A stretch of DNA of 64,000 nt, taken from NCBI GenBank assembly GCA_022828595.1, contig JAKGHH010000001.1, forward strand, positions 71,482,401 through 71,546,400, given 5' to 3'. Positions within the stretch are counted from its first letter, which is position 1. Each line of letters opens with the position of its first letter. The position numbers and the translations under genes were made by a program. This stretch comes from Nelumbo lutea (lineage: Eukaryota; Streptophyta; Magnoliopsida; Proteales; Nelumbonaceae). Below, one piece after another: positions 9,851 through 21,936 of this stretch. The notes below the pieces were generated by a model that was given only the letters and a program-made list of their open reading frames with translations, was not told the origin of the DNA and did not search any database.

Positions 9851-12135
9851 CCTTTGAAAAGTTCAAAGAATTTAGACAAGAGGTCGAGAAACAGTTAGGG
9901 AGAGAAATTAAAACCCTTCGATCAGATCGAGGTGGCGAGTATCTCTCTGACGAATTCAGGGACTACTTAAAGGACAATGGGATAGTATCACAATTAGCTC
10001 CTCCTGCTTCACCACAACTTAACGGTGTTTTAGAGAGGAGGAATAGGACCTTATTGGATATGGTCCGGTCGCTTCTCATACACTCAGAGTTACCCACATC
10101 CTTTTGGGGTTACGCATTAGAGACTGCGATTTACGTGCTGAATCGGGTTCCAACCAAATCGGTTCCGAATACTTCATATGTACTTTGGACCGGAAAGAAA
10201 CCAAGTGTCAGACACGTAAATATTTGGGGTTATCTAGCACACGTTAAAAGAATGAGTGCAGACAAGTTGGAATCCAAGACCAACCGTTGCCTATTTGTAG
10301 GCTACCCAAAAGGCTCTTTAGGTTACCTATTCTATGACCCAAGTGAGTAGAAAATGTTCTGCAATCGAAATGCACAATTCTTGGAAACCGATTAAATCAT
10401 GGACACCCATCGTCAGGAAGTTGTTCTTGATGAGGAGAGCTTAGGAGCAGTGGGAGATGTCCCACAGTTCTAGGTAGTGACCAACCTAGAAGATCCACTC
10501 GGGTATCCAGGCCACCAGTCCGTTATGGTTATGACCAGGATAGTTACCTGGTGGAAACCTTGACTAGTGCGGAGGATCCTGTGACTTACGTGGAAGCTAT
10601 GTTGGACATAGATTCCCAGAAGTGGGTGGAGGCCATGAGAGCAAAGATGGACTCAATGAAGACCAATGGAGTCTTGACTCTAGTAGATCCACCCTCCGGG
10701 GTAAAAGCAATCGGTTGCAAATGGATTTACAAGAGGAAGAAGGGCCCCGATGGTAGGATTGAGACCTTCAAAGCTTGTCTAGTGGCAAAAGGGTACACTC
10801 AGAAAGAGGGCATCGATTATGAGGAAACCTTTTTGCCTGTGGCCATGCTTAAATTCATTAGGATCCTGCTAGCTATAGCAGCATATATGATTATGAGATT
10901 TGGCAGATGGATGTCAAAACTGCATTCCAGAATGGAAATCTTATTGAAGATATCTATATGTAGCAAATGCAAGGTTTCATTGCTGCAGGTCAGGAAAACA
11001 TGGTATGTAAACTTAATAGATCCATTTATGGACTTAAGCAAGTTTCTAGAAGTTGGAACATCCGTTTTGACTCTGCTGTCAATCGTTTGACTTCGAGCAG
11101 AATCTGGATGAACCCTGTGTTTATAGAAAGACCAGTGGTGACAAGTTTACGTTCTTGGTTCTGTATGTAGATGACATTCTACTCATTGGGAATGATGTAG
11201 GAATGTTAACTATAGTGAAAGTATGGCTTTTACAACAATTCTCCATGAAAGATCTTGGAGAAGTCTCATATATACTAGGTCTTCGACTCTATAGAGATAG
11301 ATCGAAGTGGATAATAGGACTATCCCAATCTGATTACATTGACAAAATAGTCAAAAGATATAGCATAGAAAACTCCAAGAAAGGAAATGTTCCTTTCAGG
11401 CACGGAGTCACTCTCTCCCAGAAGATGTCTTCCAAGACTTCTAAGGAGATTGATGGCATGAAAGACGTTCCCTATGCCTTTGCCGTAGGGAGCATCATGT
11501 ATGCCATGCTTTGCACTCATCCTGACATTGCTCAGGCAGTGAGTGTAGTAAGCAGATTTCAGGCCAACCCAGGGCAGGAGCGCTGGACTGCTGTGAAAAA
11601 TAGACTTAAGTACCTTCGAAGGACAAAAGAATTTTGTCTAGTATTCGATGGTAACTCACTACAGATCCAAGGGTATACAGATGCCGATTTTCAGTCGGAT
11701 CAAGATGATAGAAAGTCTACATCTTGATATATTTTCACGATAGGATCGTGTGCTACTTGCTAAAAAAGCAGCAAATAGGGGTCTACTACAGACTCCACGA
11801 CCGAGGCCGAGTACATTGCCGCAAGTGAGGCTGCCAAAGAAGCCGTGTGGATGAAGTTAATTCACGAGTTGGGAGTAGTTCCATCCAGCACATCACCCAT
11901 CCTATTGTTATGTGACAACAATGGAGCCATTGCTCAGGCTAAGGAGCCATTGAGCCCACTCGAAGTCGAACCACATTGAGAGGAAGCACCACGTACTGCG
12001 GGAGATTGTTGGTAGAAGGGACATCCTGATTTAGAAGGTAGCGTCAGCGGAAAATGTAGCAGACTCATTGACGAAACCACTATCACAGAAAGTGTTTGAG
12101 AAACACGTGGAAAGCATGGGGACCCCGGCTTGTAG
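9851..12135 (+). pseudogene. copia pol remnant of C1 (integrase, RT, RNase H)
   Basis: Integrase C-terminal part at 9851-10350 ([20 protein letters not shown]), RT at 10551-11727 with [15 protein letters not shown] and the catalytic YVDD (11161-11172), and the polymerase-linked RNase H with [17 protein letters not shown] at 11797-11850. Breaks include TAG at 10348-10350 where C3 has CAG, a frameshift near 10880, and TGA at 11725-11727. At 11098-11100 this copy has GAG-CAG-AAT where C2, C3 and C5 all have GAG-TAG-AAT, so it keeps the ancestral codon at that site. Confidence 0.85.
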
Positions 12136-12475
12136 ATGTACTTTATGAGTTTATTGTAAATGAATAAAAGTGCATATTTGATTCAAGTTCCCTTGGTATG
12201 TTTCTATGTAATACCCTTAAACTCGACACTTAATGAGACTCATATTAGTTTATAATGTTCACAGCCAGTGGGTCGGTGTGGGGAGACCTATCCTGACAAG
12301 ACTGACACTGTGGTGCCACCAAGTCGGTTGGGGTGGCATGTCTCAGCTGCCAGGGTGAGACCCTAGGCACATACAGTGTAGGATCAATTGAATCTTTGCC
12401 CTAGACCTTGGATATTGATGGACAAAACTAGAAAGTTACACTTGACTCCTGGAGTCAATTATGATACTACACTAC
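12136..12475 (+). mobile_element. C1 3' LTR, first part
   Basis: Shares gtgcatatttgattcaagtt and the later gggagacctatcctgacaag block with the reverse complement of the C2 LTRs. It ends at the target duplication ACTAC (12471-12475), where C2 is inserted. Confidence 0.8.
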
Positions 12476-14410
12476 TGAAAGAATGGTAGGATCCATCTAA
12501 TGGACGCCATAAAGGTTGCGGAATGGGTGGGCGAATTTCAAAATTTTCCTACCTTCTCCCAACTGGGAATCATATTCCCTAAATTTAGAATACAATATTC
12601 AAGGATCCTACTTGAACCATAATCAAACCAGATCTGTACCAAAAGACAAATGGGAGGAATATACCTGATCCGGAGAAGCACTATCTCCCAAAGTTGGTGT
12701 TCACGCCCAAAGAATGCTCCAAGATCCGTTCCTGCTGAAGATGACACAGCTGTAGATGGAACAGAACCAGCAGGGTGCGTCCTACACACTGGATCCTTCG
12801 CAAGTATCCTCTGGAAGCACTAAACACTGAATCTATTTCAGTCTTTCTTGCAAGACAGATGTCAAGAACAGATTTCTTGACTTTCTTTTCTGCAAAGATC
12901 TAATCTTGCAAAGGAGATGGTGGCGGCAGGAGGAGAACTCTAAAGGCGAAAAGGCTGAACTGCCCTTTTTTTTTTTCTTTTTTTGGAGTATGAGATCTGA
13001 TCTCAATTCGCATGAACCTTTCTTGCGATTTTTCTTGATTCGAGATCTTTTGTATTTCTCTCCTTTTTGGTTATTGTTTCTCCTCCTTTCTTCTTGATTA
13101 AGAATCCTCCTAATTAGGAGTTATCCCAATCCAAATCAGTATTTGGATAGGGGATAATCTTAATCCTATCTGCAGATAAAATTAGCTCACTCCTGATCTT
13201 ATCAGGAGGTTACCAGATTCAAATCTAATTTGAATTTGGTCTCCAAGAGTGGATAAGGCTAAAGGCCCAATCCTTTTACTAACATTAATCTCAGATTCGC
13301 CCCAAAGATGGGTGATCATATCAGCCCACCTCGAAATGGGCTTCTGGCCCATTAAGTGTTCAGTGTCTAATTACTTTCCAATCTGCTGCCCAGTTGGGCT
13401 TCTTTGTATGGCATGGGACCCAAGCATTGATCTACACACCAGCCACATGGGTTCGGCCCAGCCGAATTCACTGAAAAACTCAATGAACCCCTTGATTCCA
13501 TCATATGGACCCTATGGGCCCAACACTTACATTAAGTGGTCCCTGGGCCAAGCCATCTTATAAAAACCCAGGGACTGTGGGCAGGTGCAAGATTAGCCCA
13601 TCAGGTATTATCCTCAATGGTCTTACACTGAACCTCTCAGCCCTTAACGATCAAGCACTGCCGGACAAGAGAGGACCTCTCCCTCGGCTGCAAGGAACAG
13701 TGCCACACTCTCCTCTCACATGGATCCCGGGAATTAAAACCATTTGCAAACAATTTGAAACCGTACATATATATAAATATATTAATTTTGCAAAACAAAA
13801 TTCCAACGATTGAAATCAACTGCCGGCAGTTTGGTTTCCATTAGAGAGAGTGAATTCCCGATCATTACCCTTTGTCCGACAAAGTGGGTGATTCTGTCAC
13901 TATGATCACCCACTCAGATGAATTCTCAAACTACCCCAACATACCCAGGTTTTGATCCCTGCTAAGGATCTCACTGATTGGCATATCAAAGGCAGCCTGA
14001 TCCAACACCTAGTGAAGTGTCATAATCGAGTCTAGGGGTCAGGTGTAACTTTCCAGTTTTGCCCATCTATCTCCAAGGTCCAGGGCAATACTGGAAATCT
14101 GATCCGATTCAAGGATTCAAGTAATCCCATACTGCATGTGCCTTGGGTCTTACCCTGGTGGCTGAGACAGGCCATCCCAACACTTGGTGGCACACCAGTA
14201 TCAGCCTTGGCAGGATAAATCTCCCCAGACTTATCCAACGACTGTGAACATTTAAAACTAACACGAGTCTCTATAAATGTCCAGTTTTAGGGTTTTACAC
14301 AAAATTAAACCAAACAACATGAATCAAACATGCACTTTATTTATTTCCACTAAATAAGAAAAGTACATCAAATCAGATTGAAGCTAAGGGCATACAAAAA
14401 CTGTCTAACA
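12476..14410 (-). mobile_element. C2 3' LTR
   Basis: On the minus strand it starts TGTTAGACAG next to the purine-rich AAGTGGGAGC tract. It contains a 76-bp block (about 13620-13695) missing from the other LTR. A conserved CAG|GTATAT splice-donor-like site lies at 12659-12667. Confidence 0.92.
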
Positions 14411-14425
14411 GCTCCCACTTGCACT
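14411..14425 (-). other. polypurine tract of C2
   Basis: Minus-strand bases AAGTGCAAGTGGGAGC directly precede the LTR start TGTTAGACA. The pol stop codon lies immediately upstream, so pol ends almost at the tract. Confidence 0.75.
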
Positions 14426-17400
14426 TAGGTCCAATCTGGTACAAGCCGGAGTCCCATACTTTCCACGTGTTTCTCAAACACCTTCTGTGTCAGTGGCTTA
14501 GTCAATGGGTCTGCCACATTATCCGCTGATGCTACCTTTTGAATTAGGACGTCCCCTCTACCAACGATCTGCCGCAGTACATGGTACTTTCTCTCGATGT
14601 GCTTTGACTTCGAGTGAGCCCGAGGCTCTTTAGCCTGGGCGATCGCTCCATTGTTGTTACACAACAACGGGATGGGTGATGTGCTGGATGGAATCGCTCC
14701 CAATTTGTGTATGAACTTCTTCATCCACACGGCTTCCTTGGCAGCTTCACTTGCGGCAATGTACTCGGCCTCGGTTGTGGAGTCTGCAGTGGACCCCTGT
14801 TTGCTGCTTTTCCAACAAACAACACACGATCCTATCGTGAAAACATATCTAGATGTAGACTTTCTATCATCTGGATCTGACTGGAAATCAGCATCGGTAT
14901 ACCCTAGAACTTGCAGTGAACTACCATCGAATACCAGACAAAACTCTTTTGTCCTTCGAAGGTATTTGAGTATGTTCTTCATAGTAGTCCAATGCTCCTG
15001 CCCTGGGTTTTCCTGGAATCTGCTTACCACACTCACCGCATGAGCAATGTCAGGGCGAGTGCACAGCATGGCATACATGATGCTCCCTACGGCTGAGGCA
15101 TAGGGAACGTCTCTCATGTTCTCAATCTCCTCAGAAGTCTTGGGAGACATCTTCTTGGAGAGAGTGACTCCGTGCCTGAAAGAAACGTTTCCTTTCTTGG
15201 AGTTCTCCATGTTGTACCTCTTGACAATTTTGTCAATATAAGTAGCCTGGGATAATCCAATTATCCACTTCGATCTATCTCTATAGAGTCGAAGACCTAG
15301 TATGTATGAAGCTTCTCCAAGATCTTTCATGGAGAACTGCTGTGATAGCCATACCTTGACCGAAGTCAACATTCCTACATCATTCCCAATGAGTAGGATA
15401 TCGTCCACGTACAACACCAAAAATGTGATCTTATCCCCACTGGACTTCCTGTAAACACAGGGCTCATCCGGATTCTACTCAAAGTCAAACGTTTTGACTG
15501 CAGAATCAAAACGGATGTTCCAACTCCTAGAAGCCTGCTTAAGTCCATATATGGATCTATTAAGTTTACATATCATCTGTTCCTAACCAGCAGTAATGAA
15601 GCCTTGCGGCTACTGCATGTAGATATCTTCACTAAGATCTCCATTCAGGAACGTGGTTTTGACATCCATTTGCCAAATCTCGTGGTCATGGTACGCTACT
15701 ACAGCTAGCAGGATCTTAATGGATTTAAGCATGGCCACGGGCGAAAAGGTTTCCTCATAGTCGATGCCTTCTTTCTGAGTATACCCTTTCGCCACCAAAC
15801 GAGCTTTAAAGGTCTCAATCCTGCCATCGGGGCCCTTCTTCCTCTTGTAGATCCATTTGCAACCAATTGCTTTTACCCCGGAGGGCGGATCCACTAGAAT
15901 CCAGACTCCATTGGTCTCCATTGAGTCCATTTCATCTCTCATGGCTTCCACCCACTTCTGGGAGTCTATGTCTAACATAGCTTCCGCGTAAGTCACGAGA
16001 TCCTCTTCACTAGTCAAGGTTTCCACCAGGTAACTATCCTGGTCATAACCATATCGGACTGGTGGTCTGGATACCCGAGTGGTTCTTCTAGGTTGGTCAT
16101 TACCTGGAATTTGTGGGACATCTCCCACTGCTCCTGAGCTCTCCTCATCAAGAACTATTTCCTGACGATGGGTGTCCAGGATGTAATCGGATTCTAAGAA
16201 TTGGGCGTTTTGACTGCAGAACACTTTCTTCTCACTCAGGTCATAGAATAGATAACTCAACGAATCCTTTGGGTAGCCTATAAACAGGCAACGACTGGTT
16301 TTAGATTCCAACTTGTCCGCACTTGTTCTTTTAACGTGTGCAGGACAACCCCAAATCTTCAAGTGTCTTACACTTGGCTTCCTTCCGGTCCAAAGTTCAT
16401 ATGGAGTTTTCGGAACTGATTTGGTTGGAACCCGATTCAGCACGTAGATAGCAGTCTCTAATGCATATCCCCAAAAGGATGTGGGTAATTGTGAGCGTAC
16501 GAGAAGCGACCGGACCATGTCCAACAAGGTCCTATTCCTCCTCTCTGAAACACCATTGAGTTGAGGTGTAGCAAAAGGAGCTAATTGTGACACTATCCCA
16601 TTGGCCTTTAAGTAGTCCTTGAATTCGTCAGAGAGATACTCGCCACCTCGATCTAATCGAAGGGCCTTAATTTCTCTCCCTAACTGTTTCTCGACTTCCT
16701 ATCTGAACTCTTTGAACTTTTCAAATGATTCAGACTTATGTCTCATTAGGTACACGTAACCATATCGTGAAAAATCATCTGTAAAGGTGATGAAGTACAC
16801 GTGTTGATTCCGTGTCCTAACACTCAGGGGACCACATACATCAGTATGTATCAGGTCAAGTGTGCCTTCAGATCTTTCAGGCTTACCGTCAAATGGCCGC
16901 TTAGACATCTTACCTTGAAGGCAAGGTTCACAAGTGGGAAGATTTTCTACGGTTAGAAAATCCAAAGGACCATCCTTTACTAGCCTTGTGATTCGGTCAA
17001 TACCGATATGGCCAAGTTGGTAATGCCAGAGGCACGTGGGACTTACTGTATCACGATTCCTTTTCTTGGGATTTTCGACCGACGTAATTTCGGTTAAGTT
17101 AGTTTCCAGAGAAGGATGTAGAACATAGAGACCGTTCTCTAGTTCCCCTAATGCGATGAATTTATTATTCCGTTTAACAGTAATCATATTACTAAAATAA
17201 ACAGTATATCCATCAGCACACAGTTTAGAAATAGAAATTAAATTTCTTCTCAAGTTCTATACATAAAGTCAATCTTTAAGTACAAGTATTCCTTCTTTAA
17301 AAACTAATTCTACAGTTCCTATTGCCGCCGCTGCAACACTTGCAGTTGTTCCCAATAATAGTGTCACTTCACCTTCACTCAACCTTCTGCTAACTTTGAA

Positions 17401-18291
17401 CCCCTACAGTGAGTTACACGCATGAGTTGAAGCCCCGGAGTCAACACACCAGGACACAGAAGTAACTAACATGTTAGTTTCTATGACACAAGTTTCGATG
17501 TTACCTTTCTTAGATTCCAGGTAGGCAGGACAATTCCTCTTCCAGTGGCCGGTCTGCTTGTAGAAGTGACAGACATCAGATGCCTTGTTCTTCTTCTGCT
17601 TCTTAGGTTTGGCAGCCTTCTTCTGAGGCTTCTTTGCCTTTCTCTTTTTCTTGCCCGATTTGTTAGCTTCAGCAAGTATAACCACAGGCTCATCCTTCTT
17701 GAGTAGATCCGTGGCTCTCTGCAACATATTGCTGAGTTCCTGGACGCTGACATTCAGCTTATTCATATTGTAGTTCATTGTGAACGCATTGAAGGAAGAG
17801 GGCAAAGAATTGAGGATGGCATCCACTTGCGTGCCAAGATCTAGCCCGGATCCAAGAGATTCAAGTTTGTTAATAAATCCCATCATCCGAAGACAATGGT
17901 CATGAACTTTCTGCCCTTTGGTCATCTGCGCGGTCATGAACAATTTCAGGACCTTCTGTCAAGTAGGACGGTTCTGCTCTTCATACATTGTTCTTAGACT
18001 GTCCAATATGTCCTTGGCTAGTTCGATCTGATCGAACTGCCTCTGTATTGAGTTGTCTAATGAGGCAATGACAAAGCAGCGGGCTAGGGAGTTCTTATCC
18101 TCCCACTCTTGGTAGTCCCTCCTACGGGCCACAGAAGCCCTATCACCCGGATGTTCCGGGGCAGGATTTTTCACCACCTTGTCTAACTTTTCGGAAGTTA
18201 GGACCAGCATAAGATTTCTGTACCAGTCGGCATAGTTTGGGCCCTTAAGCTTGTTATCGTCTAGAAGCTTTGCAAATTGACCGTTTGCCAT
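14425..18291 (-). pseudogene. copia gag-pol polyprotein of C2, one frame with seven stops
   Basis: From ATG at 18291 the same frame runs 1,289 codons without any frameshift. Order: gag (MANGQFAKLL, to about 17480), zinc knuckle CHFYKQTGHWKRNC (second Cys replaced by Tyr), protease WCVDSGAST (active-site DSG, about 17430), GAG-pre-integrase (CLWHYQLGHIG), integrase with TDVCGPL and LRSDRGGEY-type core, RT with [27 protein letters not shown] and YVDDILL (about 15410), and RNase H to VPDWT at 14425. Stops are at 17959 (TGA) and 17404, 17257, 16699, 15610, 15583 and 15475 (all TAG). The TAG codons sit where the C1/C3 copies or the family have CAG or CAA. The protein is needed for packaging, reverse transcription and integration; this copy cannot make it unless stops are read through. 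Confidence 0.92.
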
Positions 18292-20058
18292 TTTCTGATA
18301 AAATAGCAAAATCATTAGTCCACAACCTTAGTTTGATTCATGTTACCTACATAGATATGGCTTTTAATCTATGTTCCATTCCCATTTGTTCATCTCTGAG
18401 ATTTCCCTCCTTTCTCAGTGACGGAGATGACGAAATGTCTCTGGAAATGTGGGAAATCACATGGGGTGCGTGAAGCCAACTGTTTCAGCCGCATAACCCC
18501 ACTACCTTTCTGTGACGGATCATATCCACTCATCAAATGAGTTTCCTTTTGGCCTCTGTCAGACAAGGTTCAGAGCCGTTTTCAGGTAAACCTTTCTATC
18601 CAGTGAGTGCACACCCATAATATTCAGGTTACACCAAGGTACCGTGAGAGAGTTCCCATTTTCTGGTGAAGCCCCTCCCACATCGGTCTATGACGCCCCT
18701 ATCATCTTATGAAACACTCTAATAGATCCAACAGCAAATGGATAGCCCAATTTTATGGTGCGTTTCCTCATTACTGAAGGACCCATCATTGTGCTAATGA
18801 CGGAAGGCCTTTAGAGAGTCCATCATATGGGTCTCCCTATCACATGCATTCATATTTGCTGGAGGGAACAAAAATACGCCCTAGTTTTAATTTAGGTCAA
18901 ACCAGAGTGGCTCCCACTGACTTTCATAAAGTTAGATTTCTGGTGGGCTTTAATCGGCTAGGGGTTCCGTACGCATCCCTTTTCAAGGTTGTGGGGCCCA
19001 CCAAGCAAAGAGGGGTCATCCAATGACCTTGAAGGACACCATGACAATGATGTGCATTCAGCCATGGTGTGCGCAAGAGCCACTAACGAGTCTTCATGGG
19101 CCAAGTACTTATGGCCCATGGTCGCAACACATCATACAACCAAACATCACATGTAAAGGAGGAATTGATCCAATCAATTAACTACTGTAAAGCCCATTGA
19201 ATAGCCCATTTAAAATCTAAGTCATTAACAATTAATGTCTACTAGGTGTATGGGCTGAATCGCAGATAGCAGTTCGGCCCATACAGCTTATCTCACAGTA
19301 ATGGGCCTTTTGCAGTTTTAACCCTTTAAAACTGGGCTTTACAGGTGGGCTGAATTAATCCCTGTAATTGAACATCAGATTTGGAACAGCAAGTGTGAGA
19401 AATACATACTGAAAAACAATCCCTATCGAACCCCAGATTCGGTCCAAACAGTTTTGGTCCAATCTAGTCCGAGAGGATCCAAAACTGATTTTCAATTCAA
19501 GAATTAATTCATGAAAGATCTAAAATTAATAATTTTGATTTCAAACAATCACAAATCAAATTATGGACTGTTCGCACCACCTGCAAAACAGAGGTTAATC
19601 ACAAGGGTTGTAGTTTCACAAACTGCAAATCGCAGAAAGCGATTTCTCCAACTGCAAATCTCCAGCGCCGCCTTCTTCTTCCTTCTTCTTTAATCAAGAA
19701 AAATAACAGAAATCCTATTTCTATTAATTATATTCTTGATCAAATCCTATACATTCAGTCTAAAAATATTACAAACCGAATTAAATGAAATAAATGAATA
19801 GAAAGAAAAAGGGTGCGCAGACTATCTGCGCCAAATCTGCACTGCGATCTCCAGGTTCGAACAGTCCATTAAATCAAAAAAAATAAAGAACAATTCTAAA
19901 TGAATTTTGGATTTAATAAAAATTAATTTCAGATCAATCGCCCTTAACAAGAAACAATTTCTTGAAATAAAGAAAACAATCTGCACAAATCTTGAAAGAA
20001 CACCTTCTATCCATCTGCGCAGGGTCAGATCTGATTTTCTTTTGGTTCAAGATTCGAA
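18292..20058 (-). other. long untranslated leader of C2
   Basis: About 1.77 kb between primer site and gag start. No domain or long reading frame is visible on either strand. The length is unusual for a copia leader. Together with a conserved donor-like CAG|GTATAT in the LTR, an intron in the leader is possible, but I did not identify a specific acceptor. Confidence 0.6.
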
Positions 20059-20076
20059 CCTGTGGCTCTGATACCA
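20059..20076 (-). other. primer binding site of C2 (initiator tRNA-Met)
   Basis: The minus strand reads TGGTATCAGAGCCACAGG, the classic copia primer site complementary to the 3' end of initiator methionine tRNA. It is separated from the 5' LTR end by a single G. It fixes element orientation and start of reverse transcription. Confidence 0.93.
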
Positions 20077-20077
20077 C

Positions 20078-21936
20078 TAAAAGAATGGTAGGATCCATCT
20101 AATGGACGCCATAAAGGTTGCGGAATGGGTGGGCGAATTTCAAAATTTTCCTACCTTCTCCCAACTGGGAATCATATTCCCTAAATTTAGAATACAATAT
20201 TCAAGGATCCTACTTGAACCATAATCAAACCAGATCTGTACCAAAAGACAAATGGGAGGAATATACCTGATCCGGAGAAGCACTATCTCCCAAAGTTGGT
20301 GTTCACGCCCAAAGAATGCTCCAAGATCCATTCCTGCTGAAGATGACACAGCTGTGGATGGAACAGAACCAGCAGGGTGCGTCCTACACACTGGATCCTT
20401 CGCAAGTATCCTCTGGAAGCACTAAACACTGAATCTATTTCAGTCTTTCTTGCAAGTCTGATGTCAAGAACAGATTTCTTGACTTTCTTTTCTGCAAAGA
20501 TCTAATCTTGCAAAGGAGATGGCGGCGGCAGGAGGAGAACTCTAAAGGCGAAAAAGCTGAACTGCCCTTTTTTTTTTCTTTTTCTGGAGTATGAGATCTG
20601 ATCTCAATTCGCAGGAACCTTTCTTGCAATTTTTCTTGATTCGAAATCTGTTGTATTTCTCTCCTTTTTGGTTAGTGTTTCTCCTCCTTTCTTCTTGATT
20701 AAGAATCCTCCTAATTAGGAGTTATCCCAATCCAAATCAGTATTTGGATAGGGGATAATCTTAATCCTATCTGCAGATAAAATTAGCTCACTCCTGATCT
20801 TATCAGGAGGTTACCAGATTCAAATCTAATTTGAATTTGGTCTCCAAGAGTGGATAAGGCTAAAGGCCCAATCCTTTTACTAACATTAATCTCAGATTCG
20901 CCCCAAGGATGGGTGATCATATCAGCCCACCTCAAAATGGGCTTCTGGCCCATTAAGTGTTCAGTGTCTAATTACTTTCCAATTTGCTGCCCAATTGGGC
21001 TTCTTTGTATGGCATGGGACCCAAGCATTGATCTACACACCAGCCACATGGGTTCGGCCCAGCCGAATTCACTGAAAAACTCAATGAACCCCTTGAGTCC
21101 ATCATATGGACCCTATGGGCCCAACACTTACATTAAGTGGTCTCTGGGCCAAGACATCTTATAAAAACCCAGGGACTGTGGGCAGGTGCAAGATTAGCCC
21201 ATCAGGTATTATCCTCAAGGAACAGTGCCGCACTCTCCTCTCACATGGATCCCGGGAATTAAAACCATTTGCAAACAATTTGAAACCGTACATATATATA
21301 AATATATTAATTTTGCAAAACAAAATTCCAACGATTGAAATCAACTGCCGGCAGTTTGGTTTCCATCAGAGAGAGTGCATTCCCGATCATTACCCTTTGT
21401 CCGACAAAGTGGCTGATTATGTCACTATGATCACCCACTCAGATGAATTCTCAAACTACCCCAACATACCCAGGTTTTGATCCCCGCTAAGGATCTCACT
21501 GATTGGCATATCAAAGGCAGCCTGATCCAACACCTAGTGAAGTGTCATAATCGAGTCTAGGGGTCATTTGTAACTTTCCAGTTTTGCCCATCTATCTCCA
21601 AGGTCCAGGGCAATACTGGAAATCTGGTCCGGTTCAAGGATTCAAGTAATCCCATACTGCATGTGCCTCGGGTCTTACCCTAGTGGCTGAGACAGGCCAT
21701 CCCAACACTTGGTGGCACACCAGTATCAGCCTTGGCAGGATAAATCTCCCCAGACTTATCCAACGGCTGTGAATATTTAAAACTAACACGAGTCTCTATA
21801 AATGTCCAGTTTTAGGGTTTTACACAGAATTAAACCAAACAACATGAATCAAACATGCACTTTATTTATTTCCACTAAATAACAAAAAGTACATCAAATC
21901 AGATTGAAGCTAAGGGCATACAAAAATTGTCTAACA
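20078..21936 (-). mobile_element. C2 5' LTR
   Basis: Terminates next to the primer site. It lacks the 76-bp block present in the other LTR at about 13620-13695. The last base pair is mutated (CTTTTA instead of CTTTCA). The donor-like CAG|GTATAT lies at 20261-20269. Confidence 0.92.

Larger units (their letters stand above)
9851..12475 (+). mobile_element. Ty1/copia element C1, left part (5'-truncated)
   Basis: A plus-strand copia inserted in G2. It begins abruptly inside integrase at a junction with short shared bases (ccttt) between gypsy and copia, so the 5' LTR, gag, protease and most of integrase have been deleted. The 3' LTR starts at about 12136, with the polypurine tract and LTR start removed by a small deletion, and is interrupted at 12475 by C2. 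It resumes at 21937 and ends at 23486. Confidence 0.85.
12476..21936 (-). mobile_element. complete Ty1/copia element C2 with target duplication ACTAC
   Basis: A 9,461-bp minus-strand element. The 3' LTR is 12476-14410 (1,935 bp) and the 5' LTR 20078-21936 (1,859 bp). On the element strand LTRs start TGTTAGACA and end CTTTCA or, in one copy, CTTTTA. The flanking 5-bp duplication ACTAC is exact (12471-12475 and 21937-21941). I count roughly 40 substitutions between the LTRs by eye plus one 76-bp indel, about 98% identity, so the insertion is fairly recent. The host site is the 3' LTR of another copia, C1. Confidence 0.95.

Noticed and set aside
12538..12789. 83-codon frame present in both C2 LTRs and partly in C3
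   Set aside because: It is repeated only because LTRs are copies of each other. It spans the donor-like site and is not kept as an open frame in C1 or C5.
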